Source: Parasedimentitalea huanghaiensis (GTDB lineage Bacteria > Pseudomonadota > Alphaproteobacteria > Rhodobacterales > Rhodobacteraceae). From it: a stretch of 64,000 nucleotides of DNA. Below, in pieces: positions 17,482 through 27,338 of the stretch (positions are counted from its first letter, which is position 1; the number at the start of each line of letters is the position of its first letter). The notes beneath the pieces are model-generated. The model was not told where the DNA came from, made no database searches, and saw only the letters and a program-made list of their open reading frames with translations. The position numbers and the translations under genes are program-made. Location: the NCBI RefSeq assembly GCF_009753675.1, contig NZ_WQLV01000006.1, positions 186,001 through 250,000 on the forward strand, written 5' to 3'.

Positions 17482-18408
17482 ATGACCACTGCCTTGATCA
17501 CCCATGCCGATTGCCTGTCCCATGTGGCACCCGAGGGCCACCCCGAATCTGTGGCCAGATTGGAGCACGTGCTCCATGCACTGGAACCTCTGGATCTAAT
17601 GCGAGTCACTGCGCCAATGGCCGCCGATGATGATATTCTACGCATCCACCCGGCATCTTACCTTGCGAATCTACGCGCAGCACTCCCGTCCCAAGGCTTG
17701 GCCAACATTGATGGTGACACTTTTTTGTCCCCAGGCTCGTTGGATGCAGCATTTCGTGCCGCCGGGGCGGTAGTGCGCGGTGTAGATATGGTGTTAGCAG
17801 GCGAAGTTCAAAACGCTTTTGCCGCTATTCGCCCGCCTGGCCACCACGCCGAAACCGACACATCTATGGGCTTTTGCCTGTTTGGAAATGCAGCTTTGGC
17901 CGCAAAACATGCGTTGGATCACCACGGCCTGAAACGCGTGGCGGTGGTGGATTTTGATGTCCACCATGGCAATGGAACCCAAGATTTGTTGTGGGATGAG
18001 CGCCGAGCATTGGTGATTACTTCGCAACAAATGCCACTCTGGCCGGGTTCAGGTCGAGCGGATGAAGACGGCGCCTATGGAAATGTTCTCAACATCCCTC
18101 TGCCACCTGATAGCGATGGCAGTGAAATGCGTGCCCTCTATCAAGCACAGGTCTTTCCCCGCCTGCGCGATTTTAAACCCGAGTTGTTGGTGATTTCAGC
18201 TGGCTTCGACGCTCATCGTGACGACCCGCTGGCCAATCTCAACTGGTCTACCCAGGATTTTGCCTGGCTCACCGCTGAACTCTGCGAAATAGCGCAAGAC
18301 CTGTGCGATGGCCGTATCGTCTCGACTTTGGAAGGTGGGTATGATCTGAACGCGCTGAGCACCGCCTGCGCGGCACATGTGACAGAAATGATAAAGGCAT
18401 CGGCATGA
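17482..18408 (+). CDS. Histone deacetylase-like/acetylpolyamine amidohydrolase family protein
   Basis: A 308-residue zinc amidohydrolase of the HDAC superfamily. Catalytic residues visible are His121-His122 in RPPGHHAE and DFDVHHGNGT with Asp157/Asp159 and His161/His162; SAGFDAHRDDPL near 238 supplies the second metal-site Asp. Bacterial members deacetylate polyamines, acetoin-related or protein substrates; the target is unknown here. The last four bases overlap xseB, making it the first gene of an xseB-ispA-dxs operon, an arrangement that says little about its role. Confidence 0.9.
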   Translation: MTTALITHADCLSHVAPEGHPESVARLEHVLHALEPLDLMRVTAPMAADDDILRIHPASYLANLRAALPSQGLANIDGDTFLSPGSLDAAFRAAGAVVRGVDMVLAGEVQNAFAAIRPPGHHAETDTSMGFCLFGNAALAAKHALDHHGLKRVAVVDFDVHHGNGTQDLLWDERRALVITSQQMPLWPGSGRADEDGAYGNVLNIPLPPDSDGSEMRALYQAQVFPRLRDFKPELLVISAGFDAHRDDPLANLNWSTQDFAWLTAELCEIAQDLCDGRIVSTLEGGYDLNALSTACAAHVTEMIKASA

Positions 18409-18647
18409 CCCAGACACCCGTCGAAGAGATGAGTTTTGAATTGGCGATGAAGGAGTTGGAAACCGTAGTTGGCCAGTTGGAACGCGGCGACGTGGCTCTG
18501 GACGATTCGATCGCACTTTATGAACGGGGTGCAGCATTGAAAAAGCGATGTGAAGATGAATTGAAGCGCGCCGAGGAGAAGGTCGCTGCAATCACATTGG
18601 ACGCCAATGGCAATGCCACTGGCACAACGCCACTGGACGCAGGCTGA
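18405..18647 (+). CDS. xseB: Exodeoxyribonuclease VII small subunit
   Basis: An 80-residue helical protein with the XseB signature: MSFELAMKELETVV near the start, LERGDVALDDSIALYERG in the middle and KKRCEDELKRAEEKV. It associates with XseA to make the single-strand-specific exonuclease VII. xseA is not in the window. It overlaps the deacetylase gene by four bases and ends four bases before ispA. Confidence 0.94.
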   Translation: MTQTPVEEMSFELAMKELETVVGQLERGDVALDDSIALYERGAALKKRCEDELKRAEEKVAAITLDANGNATGTTPLDAG

Positions 18648-18651
18648 GCCT

Positions 18652-19548
18652 ATGTCCGCGTCCACAGTTGTGCGGCAAGAAACACCGGCACCAAAGTTTA
18701 CTCACGCCTTAAGCCGCACACAGCGGCTGGTTTCCGCCCGTATGGAAAGTGCTTTAGTCGGCGACGACACTTTGCTAGCGGCGATGCGCTATGCCATCAC
18801 CGGAGGCAAAATGCTGCGTGGTTTTCTGGTCTTGGAAAGCGCCCGGTTGCATGAGGTCAGCGATGAGGTGGCGCTGGACGCTGCTCTGGCGATCGAATGT
18901 ATGCACGCCTATTCGCTTGTGCATGACGACCTGCCCTGCATGGACGACGACGACTTGCGTCGCGGTCTGCCAACTCTACACCGCAAATGGGATGAAGCCA
19001 TGGCGGTGCTGGCTGGAGATGCCTTGCAAACGCTAAGTTTCGAACTGCTTGCTAACCCCAAATTCGGGGATAATACTCTAACACTGATCCGAATGCTGGC
19101 CCAGGCTTCTGGCAAAGATGGCATGGTCTCGGGGCAGATGCTCGATATCGCCGCGGAAACCAGCCCTCAACCACTGACGCTGGAACAGATTATCCTTCTG
19201 CAGAGGCGTAAGACAGGTTGCCTAATTTCCTGGTCAGCCACGGCTGGTGCTGTGATTGCGAACGCGGACACTGAGCCACTGCGGCACTATGCCGAAGCAC
19301 TTGGCCTTGCTTTTCAAATTGCTGACGACATTTTGGACGTTGAAGGCGATGCTGAAAAAGTTGGCAAGCGTGTACGTAAAGATGCCGAGGCTGGTAAGGC
19401 GACATTTGTGTCAGTTTTAGGGTTAGATGCAGCCAAGACGCGCGCCCAGCAATTATGCAATCAGGCTTGCGCTGCCTTAGATATTTACGGTGATCGTGGC
19501 GAAACCTTGCGCGAAGCCGCCCGTTTCGTTATTTCGCGCGACAGCTAA
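18652..19548 (+). CDS. ispA: Polyprenyl (farnesyl) diphosphate synthase
   Basis: A 298-residue trans-prenyltransferase that condenses IPP with DMAPP and GPP. The first Asp-rich motif is [10 protein letters not shown] at 92-101, the second DDILD at 225-229, and [10 protein letters not shown] near 245. The chain length of the product (C10, C15 or C20) cannot be fixed, though operon position between xseB and dxs is typical of ispA. The start is the ATG giving [10 protein letters not shown], four bases after xseB. Confidence 0.92.
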   Translation: MSASTVVRQETPAPKFTHALSRTQRLVSARMESALVGDDTLLAAMRYAITGGKMLRGFLVLESARLHEVSDEVALDAALAIECMHAYSLVHDDLPCMDDDDLRRGLPTLHRKWDEAMAVLAGDALQTLSFELLANPKFGDNTLTLIRMLAQASGKDGMVSGQMLDIAAETSPQPLTLEQIILLQRRKTGCLISWSATAGAVIANADTEPLRHYAEALGLAFQIADDILDVEGDAEKVGKRVRKDAEAGKATFVSVLGLDAAKTRAQQLCNQACAALDIYGDRGETLREAARFVISRDS

Positions 19549-19570
19549 TTGCCGCCAGAGGAGGCGCCGC

Positions 19571-21511
19571 ATGCCCGAACAAACCACTAACCGACCCAAG
19601 ACGCCTTTGCTGGATCAGATCAACCGTCCCGCAGATCTGAAGTCGCTAAGTGACTCGCAACTGGCACAAGTGGCCAATGAATTGCGTTCGGAAACCATTT
19701 CGGCGGTCTCCACTACGGGCGGGCATTTGGGTGCTGGCTTAGGCGTTGTCGAACTAACAGTGGCTCTGCACGCTGTGTTTGACACCCCGCGTGACAAATT
19801 GGTCTGGGACGTTTCGCATCAATGTTATCCGCACAAGATCCTGACTGAACGTCGCGATCGCATCCGTTCTCTGCGGATGAAAGACGGATTATCCGGTTTC
19901 ACCAAACGCAGTGAATCGCCTTATGATCCATTTGGCGCAGCGCATAGTTCCACCTCGATCAGTGCTGCACTTGGCTTTTCTGTCGCTCGCGATTTGGGCG
20001 GTGTTGTGCCCGAGGGTCTAGGCGACGGTATAGCCGTGATCGGCGACGGGTCGATGTCAGCAGGCATGGCGTTTGAGGCCATGAACAACGCTGGCCATCT
20101 GGGTAAACGCCTGTTTGTCATTCTTAACGACAATGAGATGAGCATTGCACCTCCGGTTGGGGCGCTGTCATCCTACCTTTCGCGGCTATATGCTGAGGAA
20201 CCGTTTCAGGAATTAAAGGCCGCCGCCAAGGGTGCAGTATCCCTACTGCCGGAACCATTTCGCGAGGGCGCAAAGCGTGCCAAAGATATGCTGAAAGGCA
20301 TGACTGTTGGCGGCACCTTGTTTGAATCGCTTGGTTTTTCCTACATTGGCCCCATTGATGGTCATGATCTAAACCAACTACTACCGGTTTTACGTACAGT
20401 CAAAACGCGCGCCACCGGCCCAGTTTTGATCCATGTATTGACCAAAAAAGGTAAAGGCTATGCCCCGGCCGAAGCCGCCCGTGACAAAGGCCATGCCACC
20501 GCCAAATTCGACGTAGTAACGGGTGTGCAGAAAAAGACTCCATCAAACGCTCCGTCTTATACCGGGGTATTTGGTGACGAACTGGTCAAACTGGCCGCCA
20601 AAGACGACAAAATCTGCGCCGTGACCGCAGCAATGCCAGATGGCACCGGGCTGAACCTGTTTGCCGAACGCTACCCCTCGCGCTGTTTTGACGTAGGCAT
20701 TGCCGAACAACATGGCGTAACCTTCTCAGCCGCTTTGGCCGCAGGTGGCATGAAGCCCTTCTGCGCGATGTACTCGACCTTCTTGCAGCGCGGATATGAT
20801 CAGGTTGTGCACGATGTGGCCATCCAGCGCTTGCCTGTGCGGTTCGCGATTGACCGAGCGGGTCTGGTCGGCGCCGATGGCGCCACCCATGCCGGTAGTT
20901 TTGATATCGGTTTCATGGCCAACCTGCCGGGTATGGTGGTGATGGCTGCTGCGGATGAGGCTGAACTGGTGCATATGGTTGCCACAGCCGCGGCCCATGA
21001 CGACGGCCCAATTGCCTTCCGCTATCCCCGAGGTGAGGGCGAAGGTGTCGAAATGCCGGATGAGCCGCAAGTGTTGGAGATCGGCAAAGGCCGGACGATC
21101 CAATCTGGCTCCCGCGTGGCACTATTATCGTTCGGCACCCGGCTGGGCGAGGTCCGCAAGGCCGCCGAAGCACTATCGGCCAAAGGTATCACTCCAACAA
21201 TTGCCGACGCGCGTTTTGCCAAACCGCTAGACCGCGAGATGATCCTGGATCTGGCCGCTAATCATGAGGCACTGATCACCATCGAAGAAGGTGCCGTGGG
21301 TGGCTTTGGCTCGCACGTGGCGCAGTTGCTGGCGGATGAAGGTGTGTTTGACGGTGGTCTGAAATATCGCTCGATGGTGCTGCCTGATATCTTTATCGAT
21401 CAGGCCAGCCCGGCGGATATGTACAAGGTTGCAGGCATGGATGCCACGCAGATCGAGGCCAAGGTTCTGGAGGTGCTGGGCGTGGCGACGATTGGGGAAA
21501 AACGGGCTTAG
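19571..21511 (+). CDS. dxs: 1-deoxy-D-xylulose-5-phosphate synthase
   Basis: The 646-residue TPP enzyme joins pyruvate and glyceraldehyde-3-phosphate, the first step of the MEP isoprenoid pathway. The TPP-binding motif GDGSMSAG is at 158-165 with MNNAG following; [10 protein letters not shown] sits in the transketolase-like middle domain. GAGGAGG lies seven bases before the ATG. Being 22 bases after ispA, it couples precursor supply to prenyl chain elongation. Confidence 0.96.
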   Translation: MPEQTTNRPKTPLLDQINRPADLKSLSDSQLAQVANELRSETISAVSTTGGHLGAGLGVVELTVALHAVFDTPRDKLVWDVSHQCYPHKILTERRDRIRSLRMKDGLSGFTKRSESPYDPFGAAHSSTSISAALGFSVARDLGGVVPEGLGDGIAVIGDGSMSAGMAFEAMNNAGHLGKRLFVILNDNEMSIAPPVGALSSYLSRLYAEEPFQELKAAAKGAVSLLPEPFREGAKRAKDMLKGMTVGGTLFESLGFSYIGPIDGHDLNQLLPVLRTVKTRATGPVLIHVLTKKGKGYAPAEAARDKGHATAKFDVVTGVQKKTPSNAPSYTGVFGDELVKLAAKDDKICAVTAAMPDGTGLNLFAERYPSRCFDVGIAEQHGVTFSAALAAGGMKPFCAMYSTFLQRGYDQVVHDVAIQRLPVRFAIDRAGLVGADGATHAGSFDIGFMANLPGMVVMAAADEAELVHMVATAAAHDDGPIAFRYPRGEGEGVEMPDEPQVLEIGKGRTIQSGSRVALLSFGTRLGEVRKAAEALSAKGITPTIADARFAKPLDREMILDLAANHEALITIEEGAVGGFGSHVAQLLADEGVFDGGLKYRSMVLPDIFIDQASPADMYKVAGMDATQIEAKVLEVLGVATIGEKRA

Positions 21512-21594
21512 TTTCCTTCGAAATAGTCTACATATTTTGACTATGGGCGAGCGACGGCCTCAGGCGGGCACGAAATACGGAAAAACCCAGTAAG

Positions 21595-21915
21595 TTAACT
21601 GATAAGTCGGTAGATCTTCGCATGCCAACGGCCGTTCAGCTTGAATACGAAGTCCGCAATCTGATCATCTCCCATGATGACCGGAGGAAGATCTTGCGGT
21701 CGGGCAACCGCCAAATTGAGGAGCATCGCCCGTTCAGCAAATACAGCTGGATCAAAAATAATATCCATCCGCTCAATAAAGGACTGGGACGCCCACAATT
21801 GTTCAACCATACCCGGAAACCTTTTGTCCAGCCGAGCATACATTCGCCCCAAAGTTCGAAAATTGAGCAAAACAAATAGCAGATGGAAAGAGGCGTTTAT
21901 ATGGAACGAAGTCAT
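21595..21915 (-). CDS. Hypothetical protein, weakly supported
   Basis: An open frame of 106 codons (start giving MTSFHINASF) between dxs and the epimerase-like gene. The product has a hydrophobic N-terminal stretch (HLLFVLLNF), a basic middle and no motif I recognise. There is no convincing ribosome binding site, and the stretch is richer in A+T than its neighbours. It may be a real small gene, a decayed remnant or chance. Confidence 0.35.
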   Translation of the reverse strand: MTSFHINASFHLLFVLLNFRTLGRMYARLDKRFPGMVEQLWASQSFIERMDIIFDPAVFAERAMLLNLAVARPQDLPPVIMGDDQIADFVFKLNGRWHAKIYRLIS

Positions 21916-21922
21916 ATTCTGA

Positions 21923-22792
21923 TTATAGCGCAGGCGGCTCTGCCGGGGGCACAAATTTCTCCATATCCTCAGCCTTGAACACGGCCTGTAACCCGGTGCG
22001 ATAGTCGGGGTAGCGTAGTTTTACTCCCAACTCATCCTTGATCAGCGCATTCCCAACCCGCTTATTCTCACTATAGAAACTGCGTGCCATTGGGGTCATT
22101 GCGGCCTCTTCAAACGGCACCTCAGGGGGCATTGGCAGGCCTAGAAGTTCAGCCGCATAGCTAAGCACGTCCTGGGGTGGCACTGGGACATCGTCACAGA
22201 CATTGTAGACTGCGCCAGGATTGGGCTGGGCGATCGACGCCGCCAGCACCTGAGCAATATCATCGACATGAATGCGCGAGAACACCTGACCCGGCTTGAT
22301 GATCAACCGCGCTTTACCAGACATCAATTTGGCAAACGGCCCGCGACCGGGACCATAAATGCCGGCCAGACGGAAGATATGCAGCGGTAAGCTGTCGATG
22401 GATTGCCACTCACCCTCAGCCCCGGCCCGAATCTTACCGCGCTCAGCAATCGGTGTGATCGGAGTGGTTTCATCGACCCAACCGCCGTCGTGATCGCCAT
22501 AAACCACTGTAGTAGACAGATAACCGGCCCATTCCAGATCTTTGGCCGTGGCGATTTTGTCGCGCATTTCGGCCAAAATCGGGTCACCATCGGCTGTCGG
22601 AGCAATAGAGCACAGGACATGGGTTACGCCATCCAGCGACACCTCGCCCCCCGGCCAAGTCAGCGTTTCGACGCCTTCCTCGGCGATTGCGTCACGAGAA
22701 GTTCCAATCACCCGCCAGCCGTCAGCAATCAAAACACGGGCAAGGGCGCGGGCGGTGTAGCCATATCCAAGGCAAAGCAGTGTTTTTTTCAT
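21923..22792 (-). CDS. NAD(P)-dependent epimerase/dehydratase-like protein (YeeZ type)
   Basis: A 289-residue extended-SDR protein. It opens with KTLLCLGYGYTARALA, the Rossmann glycine motif at about 8-14, has STTVVYGDHDGGWVDE near 92-107 and RLAGIYGPGRGP near 141-152. The Tyr in VVYG replaces the usual YxxxK arrangement, as in the YeeZ subgroup, whose function is unknown. I use the ATG giving MKKTLLCL; the longer frame reads through the divergent region with ade. Confidence 0.82.
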   Translation of the reverse strand: MKKTLLCLGYGYTARALARVLIADGWRVIGTSRDAIAEEGVETLTWPGGEVSLDGVTHVLCSIAPTADGDPILAEMRDKIATAKDLEWAGYLSTTVVYGDHDGGWVDETTPITPIAERGKIRAGAEGEWQSIDSLPLHIFRLAGIYGPGRGPFAKLMSGKARLIIKPGQVFSRIHVDDIAQVLAASIAQPNPGAVYNVCDDVPVPPQDVLSYAAELLGLPMPPEVPFEEAAMTPMARSFYSENKRVGNALIKDELGVKLRYPDYRTGLQAVFKAEDMEKFVPPAEPPAL

Positions 22793-22934
22793 ATCGCATA
22801 AATGCGCCGCGCGCGTCAGTTGCGCAAGGGGGGTCGCAGACCCTGACATCTTCTTGTCATCAAAGAGAGTGTATTCGGGAAGTCAGAACAATACGGGGGC
22901 TTGCGCTCGGCGCGACAATCATAACAATTGGCAC

Positions 22935-24737
22935 ATGACAGACATAGTTTTTCCAAGTTGGCCCGACGTCGCCCCCAAACTCATTTCAGTTGCCGCCGGA
23001 CGCGCGTTTGCAGATACTGTTATACGCCAAGGTAAATGGGTAAATGTTCATACCCGCGAAGTTCTCCCCGATCATGACATTGCTATCGTAGCCGGGCGTA
23101 TCGCCTATGTTGGTCCCGATGCCTCCTATTGCACTGGGCCGGACACCCAGGTGATCGAGGCCAGTGGCCGCTTTATGATCCCCGGATTGTGTGACGCGCA
23201 TATGCATATCGAGAGCGGTATGCTGACCCCAGCCGAATTTGCCCGCGCGGTGATCCCTCATGGCACAACTTCCATGTTTACTGACCCGCACGAGATTGCC
23301 AACGTGCTGGGACTGGACGGCGTGAAGTACATGCATGACGAGGCGCTGATGCAGCCCGTCAACATCTTTACCCAGATGCCATCCTGTGCGCCCTCGGCCC
23401 CAGGGTTGGAGACGACCGGGTACGAGATTTCGCCCGAGGACGTGGCTGAAGCAATGTCGTGGCCCGGCATCGTGGGCTTGGGTGAAATGATGAATTTCCC
23501 CGGTGTGGCAAACGCCGACCCAAAAATGTTGGCCGAAATTGCAGCGACGCAACGGGCCGGGAAAACCGTAGGCGGCCATTACGCCTCGCCTGACCTAGGG
23601 CCAAACTTCGCCGCCTATGTGGCGGGCGGCCCGGCAGATGACCACGAAGGCACCTGCGAGGCAGATGCGATCGCTCGGGTCCGTCAAGGTATGCGGTCGA
23701 TGATGCGGTTGGGTTCTGCCTGGTACGACATTGAAAGTCAGATCACCGCAGTGACAGAAAAAGGATTGGATCCTCGTAGTTTCATCCTATGCACTGACGA
23801 TTGTCACTCTGGAACACTGGTCAACGATGGCCATATGAACCGCGTGGTGCGTCATGCAATTGCTTGCGGTTGCGATCCAATCGTTGCCTTACAGATGGCA
23901 ACCATCAACACCGCCACACACTTTGGGTTGGAACGCGACATCGGCTCAATCACCCCGGGGCGTCGGGCAGACGTCATCTTGACTTCGGACCTGAACGAAC
24001 TGCCAATTGAGGTCGTGATCGCACGGGGGCAAATCGTCGCGAAATCAGGCTCTATCAAAGTGGATTGTCCACATTATGACTGGCCCGACAGCGCCCGTGG
24101 CACCGTGCATCTGGGCCATGAGCTGGCCGCCAAGGACTTTGAAGTCCCTGCCCCCGAAGGCGCAAACGGTGTGACCGTCAATGTCATTGGCATGGTGGAA
24201 AATCAGGCCCCAACCAAGGCGCTCAAGGCAGATCTTCCGGTGCGTGACGGGCTAGTCGAAGGCGAAGGCGACACTATGCAGATCGCATTGGTGGAACGTC
24301 ACCGGGCCACGGGCGGTGTGACCAACGCCTTTGTTTCGGGCTTTGGCTATCAAGGAAAAATGGCGATGGCATCATCCGTCGCGCATGACAGTCACCACAT
24401 GATTGTGGTCGGCACCGACCGCGAGCAAATGGCGATGGCTGCCAACCGTCTGGCCGAAGTTGGCGGCGGCGTTACACTATTCCGCGATGGTGAAGAGCTC
24501 GCGCTAGTAGAATTACCCATCGCCGGTTTGATGTCGGACAAACCAGCGACCGAAGTTGCCGCCAAAGCGCAGGCCTTGGGTGAGGCAATGCAGGCCTGTG
24601 GGTGTTCTCTGAACAACGCCTACATGCAGCACTCACTATTGGCATTAGTGGTCATTCCTGAATTGCGAATATCCGATCTTGGCCTCGTCGATGTGCGCAC
24701 TTTCCAGAAAATTCCAGTTATTGAGTCCGTCACATGA
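22935..24737 (+). CDS. ade: Adenine deaminase
   Basis: A 600-residue amidohydrolase that converts adenine to hypoxanthine and ammonia. Metal-site motifs DAHMHIESG (near 93) and HGTTSMFTDPHEIANV are typical of the bacterial Ade family, as is the C-terminal part with SVAHDSHHMIVVG. Length fits the family. The start gives MTDIVFPSWP. Its stop overlaps the start of amn by four bases (ATGA), so both are translated together. Confidence 0.93.
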   Translation: MTDIVFPSWPDVAPKLISVAAGRAFADTVIRQGKWVNVHTREVLPDHDIAIVAGRIAYVGPDASYCTGPDTQVIEASGRFMIPGLCDAHMHIESGMLTPAEFARAVIPHGTTSMFTDPHEIANVLGLDGVKYMHDEALMQPVNIFTQMPSCAPSAPGLETTGYEISPEDVAEAMSWPGIVGLGEMMNFPGVANADPKMLAEIAATQRAGKTVGGHYASPDLGPNFAAYVAGGPADDHEGTCEADAIARVRQGMRSMMRLGSAWYDIESQITAVTEKGLDPRSFILCTDDCHSGTLVNDGHMNRVVRHAIACGCDPIVALQMATINTATHFGLERDIGSITPGRRADVILTSDLNELPIEVVIARGQIVAKSGSIKVDCPHYDWPDSARGTVHLGHELAAKDFEVPAPEGANGVTVNVIGMVENQAPTKALKADLPVRDGLVEGEGDTMQIALVERHRATGGVTNAFVSGFGYQGKMAMASSVAHDSHHMIVVGTDREQMAMAANRLAEVGGGVTLFRDGEELALVELPIAGLMSDKPATEVAAKAQALGEAMQACGCSLNNAYMQHSLLALVVIPELRISDLGLVDVRTFQKIPVIESVT

Positions 24738-26200
24738 TTTCCATTTCACTTCCTCAACACCCAAAACCCGAAAATTTCACCGATGCCGCCACAGCTGTCG
24801 AGCGGCTGCAACTGCTGTACCAACAGGCCACAGACTTTCTATGTGAGGGCTTTACAAAGGCGATGGCGGATGGCGCGCCTGATGATCAGCGTATCCGTGC
24901 TTTCTATCCGGAAATTCGCGTCGCCACCTCCAGTTTTGCTCAGGTGGATAGCCGTCTAAGCTTTGGACATGTTGCTGCTCCGGGTGAATACGCCACAACC
25001 GTCACCCGACCGGATCTGTTCGAAAACTATCTGACGCAGCAGATTGCTCTGCTAATCCGCAACTATGGCCAGCCAATCACCATTGGCGTGTCTGACACAC
25101 CAATCCCGGTTCATTTTGCGGTTGCAGCGCAGCCGGGACTGACAATCCCACAGGAAGGCGCTGCTGGCTTCACCCTGCGCGACGTCTTTGATGTGCCGGA
25201 TCTGGCGACCACCAACGACGATATTGTAAATGGTACCTATACCCCTGCGAATGGCACGGGCCCATTAGCCCTGTTCACTGCACAGCGTGTTGATTATTCG
25301 CTGGCACGGTTGGCACATTATACTGCCACCGACCCAGACCACTTTCAGAACCATGTGTTGTTTACCAACTACCAGTTCTACGTCGCAGAATTCGAGGCCT
25401 ATGCTCGAGCGCAATTGGCGGACCCGAAATCTGGCTACACCAGTTTTGTCAGCACCGGGAACCAAGAGATCACCTCGGCTGATGCTGAAATTCCCGAAAC
25501 GGCCAAGCAACCACAAATGCCCACCTATCACCTGAAGCGAAATGATGGCAGCGGCGTAACATTGGTCAACATCGGCGTCGGGCCGTCGAACGCCAAAACG
25601 GCGACTGACCATATTGCAGTACTACGCCCACATGCATGGCTGATGGTTGGCCACTGTGCCGGATTGCGCAACACTCAGGCGCTTGGCGATTTCGTTTTGG
25701 CCCATGCCTATCTGCGTGAAGATCACGTATTGGATGACGACCTACCTGTCTGGACCCCAATTCCTGCCCTAGCAGAAATCCAAATTGCACTGGAACAGGC
25801 CGTTGAAGAAGTGACCGAACTAGAGGGTTACGACCTAAAGCGCATCATGCGAACCGGCACCGTTGCCACCATCGACAATCGCAACTGGGAGCTGCGCGAT
25901 CAGTCTGGCCCAGTACAGCGGCTTAGTCAGTCGCGTGCGGTTGCGCTGGATATGGAGAGCGCGACGATTGCCGCAAACGGGTACCGTTTTCGCGTTCCAT
26001 ATGGCACGTTACTATGTGTTTCTGACAAACCACTGCATGGTGAACTCAAGCTTCCAGGCATGGCCTCAGACTTCTATCGCACCCAAGTTTCGCGTCACCT
26101 AATGATCGGCATACGCGCGATGGAACGCTTACGCGGAATGCCTTTAGAGCGGCTGCATAGTCGGAAATTGCGCTCGTTCGACGAAACCGCCTTTTTGTAA
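24734..26200 (+). CDS. amn: AMP nucleosidase
   Basis: A 488-residue enzyme that hydrolyses AMP to adenine and ribose 5-phosphate. The N-terminal half (to about 175) is the Amn-specific region; the C-terminal half is a nucleoside-phosphorylase fold with INIGVGPSNAKT-like and VALDMESATIAANG segments. Coupling to ade gives a two-step route from AMP to hypoxanthine. Confidence 0.94.
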   Translation: MISISLPQHPKPENFTDAATAVERLQLLYQQATDFLCEGFTKAMADGAPDDQRIRAFYPEIRVATSSFAQVDSRLSFGHVAAPGEYATTVTRPDLFENYLTQQIALLIRNYGQPITIGVSDTPIPVHFAVAAQPGLTIPQEGAAGFTLRDVFDVPDLATTNDDIVNGTYTPANGTGPLALFTAQRVDYSLARLAHYTATDPDHFQNHVLFTNYQFYVAEFEAYARAQLADPKSGYTSFVSTGNQEITSADAEIPETAKQPQMPTYHLKRNDGSGVTLVNIGVGPSNAKTATDHIAVLRPHAWLMVGHCAGLRNTQALGDFVLAHAYLREDHVLDDDLPVWTPIPALAEIQIALEQAVEEVTELEGYDLKRIMRTGTVATIDNRNWELRDQSGPVQRLSQSRAVALDMESATIAANGYRFRVPYGTLLCVSDKPLHGELKLPGMASDFYRTQVSRHLMIGIRAMERLRGMPLERLHSRKLRSFDETAFL

Positions 26201-26340
26201 GGACGATTTCTGCGATTTTCAGCCGAAAATGGCTCGTTTTACCCTTATTTCGTTACACTATTCGTTGTGTTAGCCCACAACATAACGCTAAGATTACGCA
26301 ATGAGGCCCCATAAGTCGGGCAGACGTAAGGAGACAAAGA

Positions 26341-26628
26341 ATGTCCAAACCAATGACAAAGACCCAACTCGTAGCCGCTCTGGCCGAAGATATGGGTGCT
26401 GACAAAAAAGCTGCAGGCGCTGCTCTGGAAGCCGTTTGTGCACTGATCACCCGTGAAGTATCCGGTGGCGGCGCTGTGACTCTGCCCGGCGTTGGCAAAA
26501 TTTATTGTCGCGAGCGCCCAGAGCGCGAAGTGCGCAACCCTGCCACAGGTGAGAAGTTCATGAAAGAAGCCGACAAGGTGGTCAAAATGACTATCGCCAA
26601 GGCGCTGAAAGACAGCGTTAACGGCTAA
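26341..26628 (+). CDS. HU-family DNA-binding protein
   Basis: A 95-residue nucleoid protein with the HU/IHF fold: helical N-terminal part (MTKTQLVAALAEDMG), GGGAVTLPGVGKIY and the C-terminal helix. The DNA-contact arm is RERPEREVRNPATGEKF; the usual GRNP of HU appears as VRNPATGE. It has its own 140-base upstream region and a strong terminator, so it is monocistronic. Whether it is the main HU of the cell cannot be told. Confidence 0.92.
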   Translation: MSKPMTKTQLVAALAEDMGADKKAAGAALEAVCALITREVSGGGAVTLPGVGKIYCRERPEREVRNPATGEKFMKEADKVVKMTIAKALKDSVNG

Positions 26629-26652
26629 GCTTGAATTTACTTCGAGTTTCAG

Positions 26653-26683
26653 AAAGGGTCGCCCCAGAGGCGGCCCTTTTTTT
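26653..26683 (+). terminator. Rho-independent terminator of the HU-like gene
   Basis: A GGGTCGCC/GGCGGCCC stem with a five-base CCAGA loop (the middle T-G pair is a wobble) is followed by a run of seven T. It starts 25 bases after the HU stop. Confidence 0.92.
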
Positions 26684-26710
26684 GTGCCGCTCCGATAAAG
26701 GAACAGCCGC

Positions 26711-27334
26711 ATGGATGGTGTGAACTTATTGCTGATCATGGCAGCTGGATTGCTGGCTTGTCTCAGCCCCGGCCCAGCAACGCTGACCATTGCCGGAACC
26801 GCGATGCAACGCGGGCGTAAGGCTGGGTTGATTGTGGCCGCAGGTGTCTCTACTGGTTCGCTGATCTGGTCAGTAGCTGCGGCCTTTGGTCTGGGGGCAA
26901 TTATGCTTGCCAATGCCTGGATGTTTGAAGCGGTCCGGTATTTCGGCGCTGCTTATCTGATGTATCTGGCGATACGCTCAGCGCGCTCTGCCCTCACCCC
27001 TGGCACTCCTAAATTGCACAGCTCAGCGGCTAAATCATTGAAGTCGATCTATGCCAAAGGGCTCGCCCTGCATCTTACCAACCCCAAGGCTGTTCTGTTC
27101 TTTGGCTCGCTCTACGCCATCGCGATTCCACCCGGCACCGAACCGTCAGTTCTGTTGACAGTGATATCGGTCATCGCGGTTCAAAGCTCTTTGATTTTCC
27201 ACGGCTATGCCTTGCTGTTCTCAAGCACCGCCGCCGTACGTATCTACCAACGATTGCGCCGCACGTTTGAAACCCTGTTTGCCGCTGCGTTTGCCACAGC
27301 TAGCTGGCAAATCTTTACCGCACGGCTGGGCTGA
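26711..27334 (+). CDS. LysE-family exporter
   Basis: A 207-residue inner-membrane protein with six hydrophobic helices. It carries the SPGPATL variant of the LysE motif at about 18-24 and HLTNPKAVLFFGSLYA near 119. It belongs to the RhtB/LysE superfamily; substrate unknown. It is a second, distinct member besides the one at 4.8 kb. The next gene, an EamA transporter, starts four bases after its stop. Confidence 0.88.
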   Translation: MDGVNLLLIMAAGLLACLSPGPATLTIAGTAMQRGRKAGLIVAAGVSTGSLIWSVAAAFGLGAIMLANAWMFEAVRYFGAAYLMYLAIRSARSALTPGTPKLHSSAAKSLKSIYAKGLALHLTNPKAVLFFGSLYAIAIPPGTEPSVLLTVISVIAVQSSLIFHGYALLFSSTAAVRIYQRLRRTFETLFAAAFATASWQIFTARLG

Positions 27335-27338
27335 TCAC

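Noticed and set aside
26201-26340. Strong housekeeping promoter and operator for the HU-like gene
   Set aside because: A GTTGTG/CACAAC dyad and loose -35/-10 candidates exist, but no spacing or sequence is convincing enough to list.
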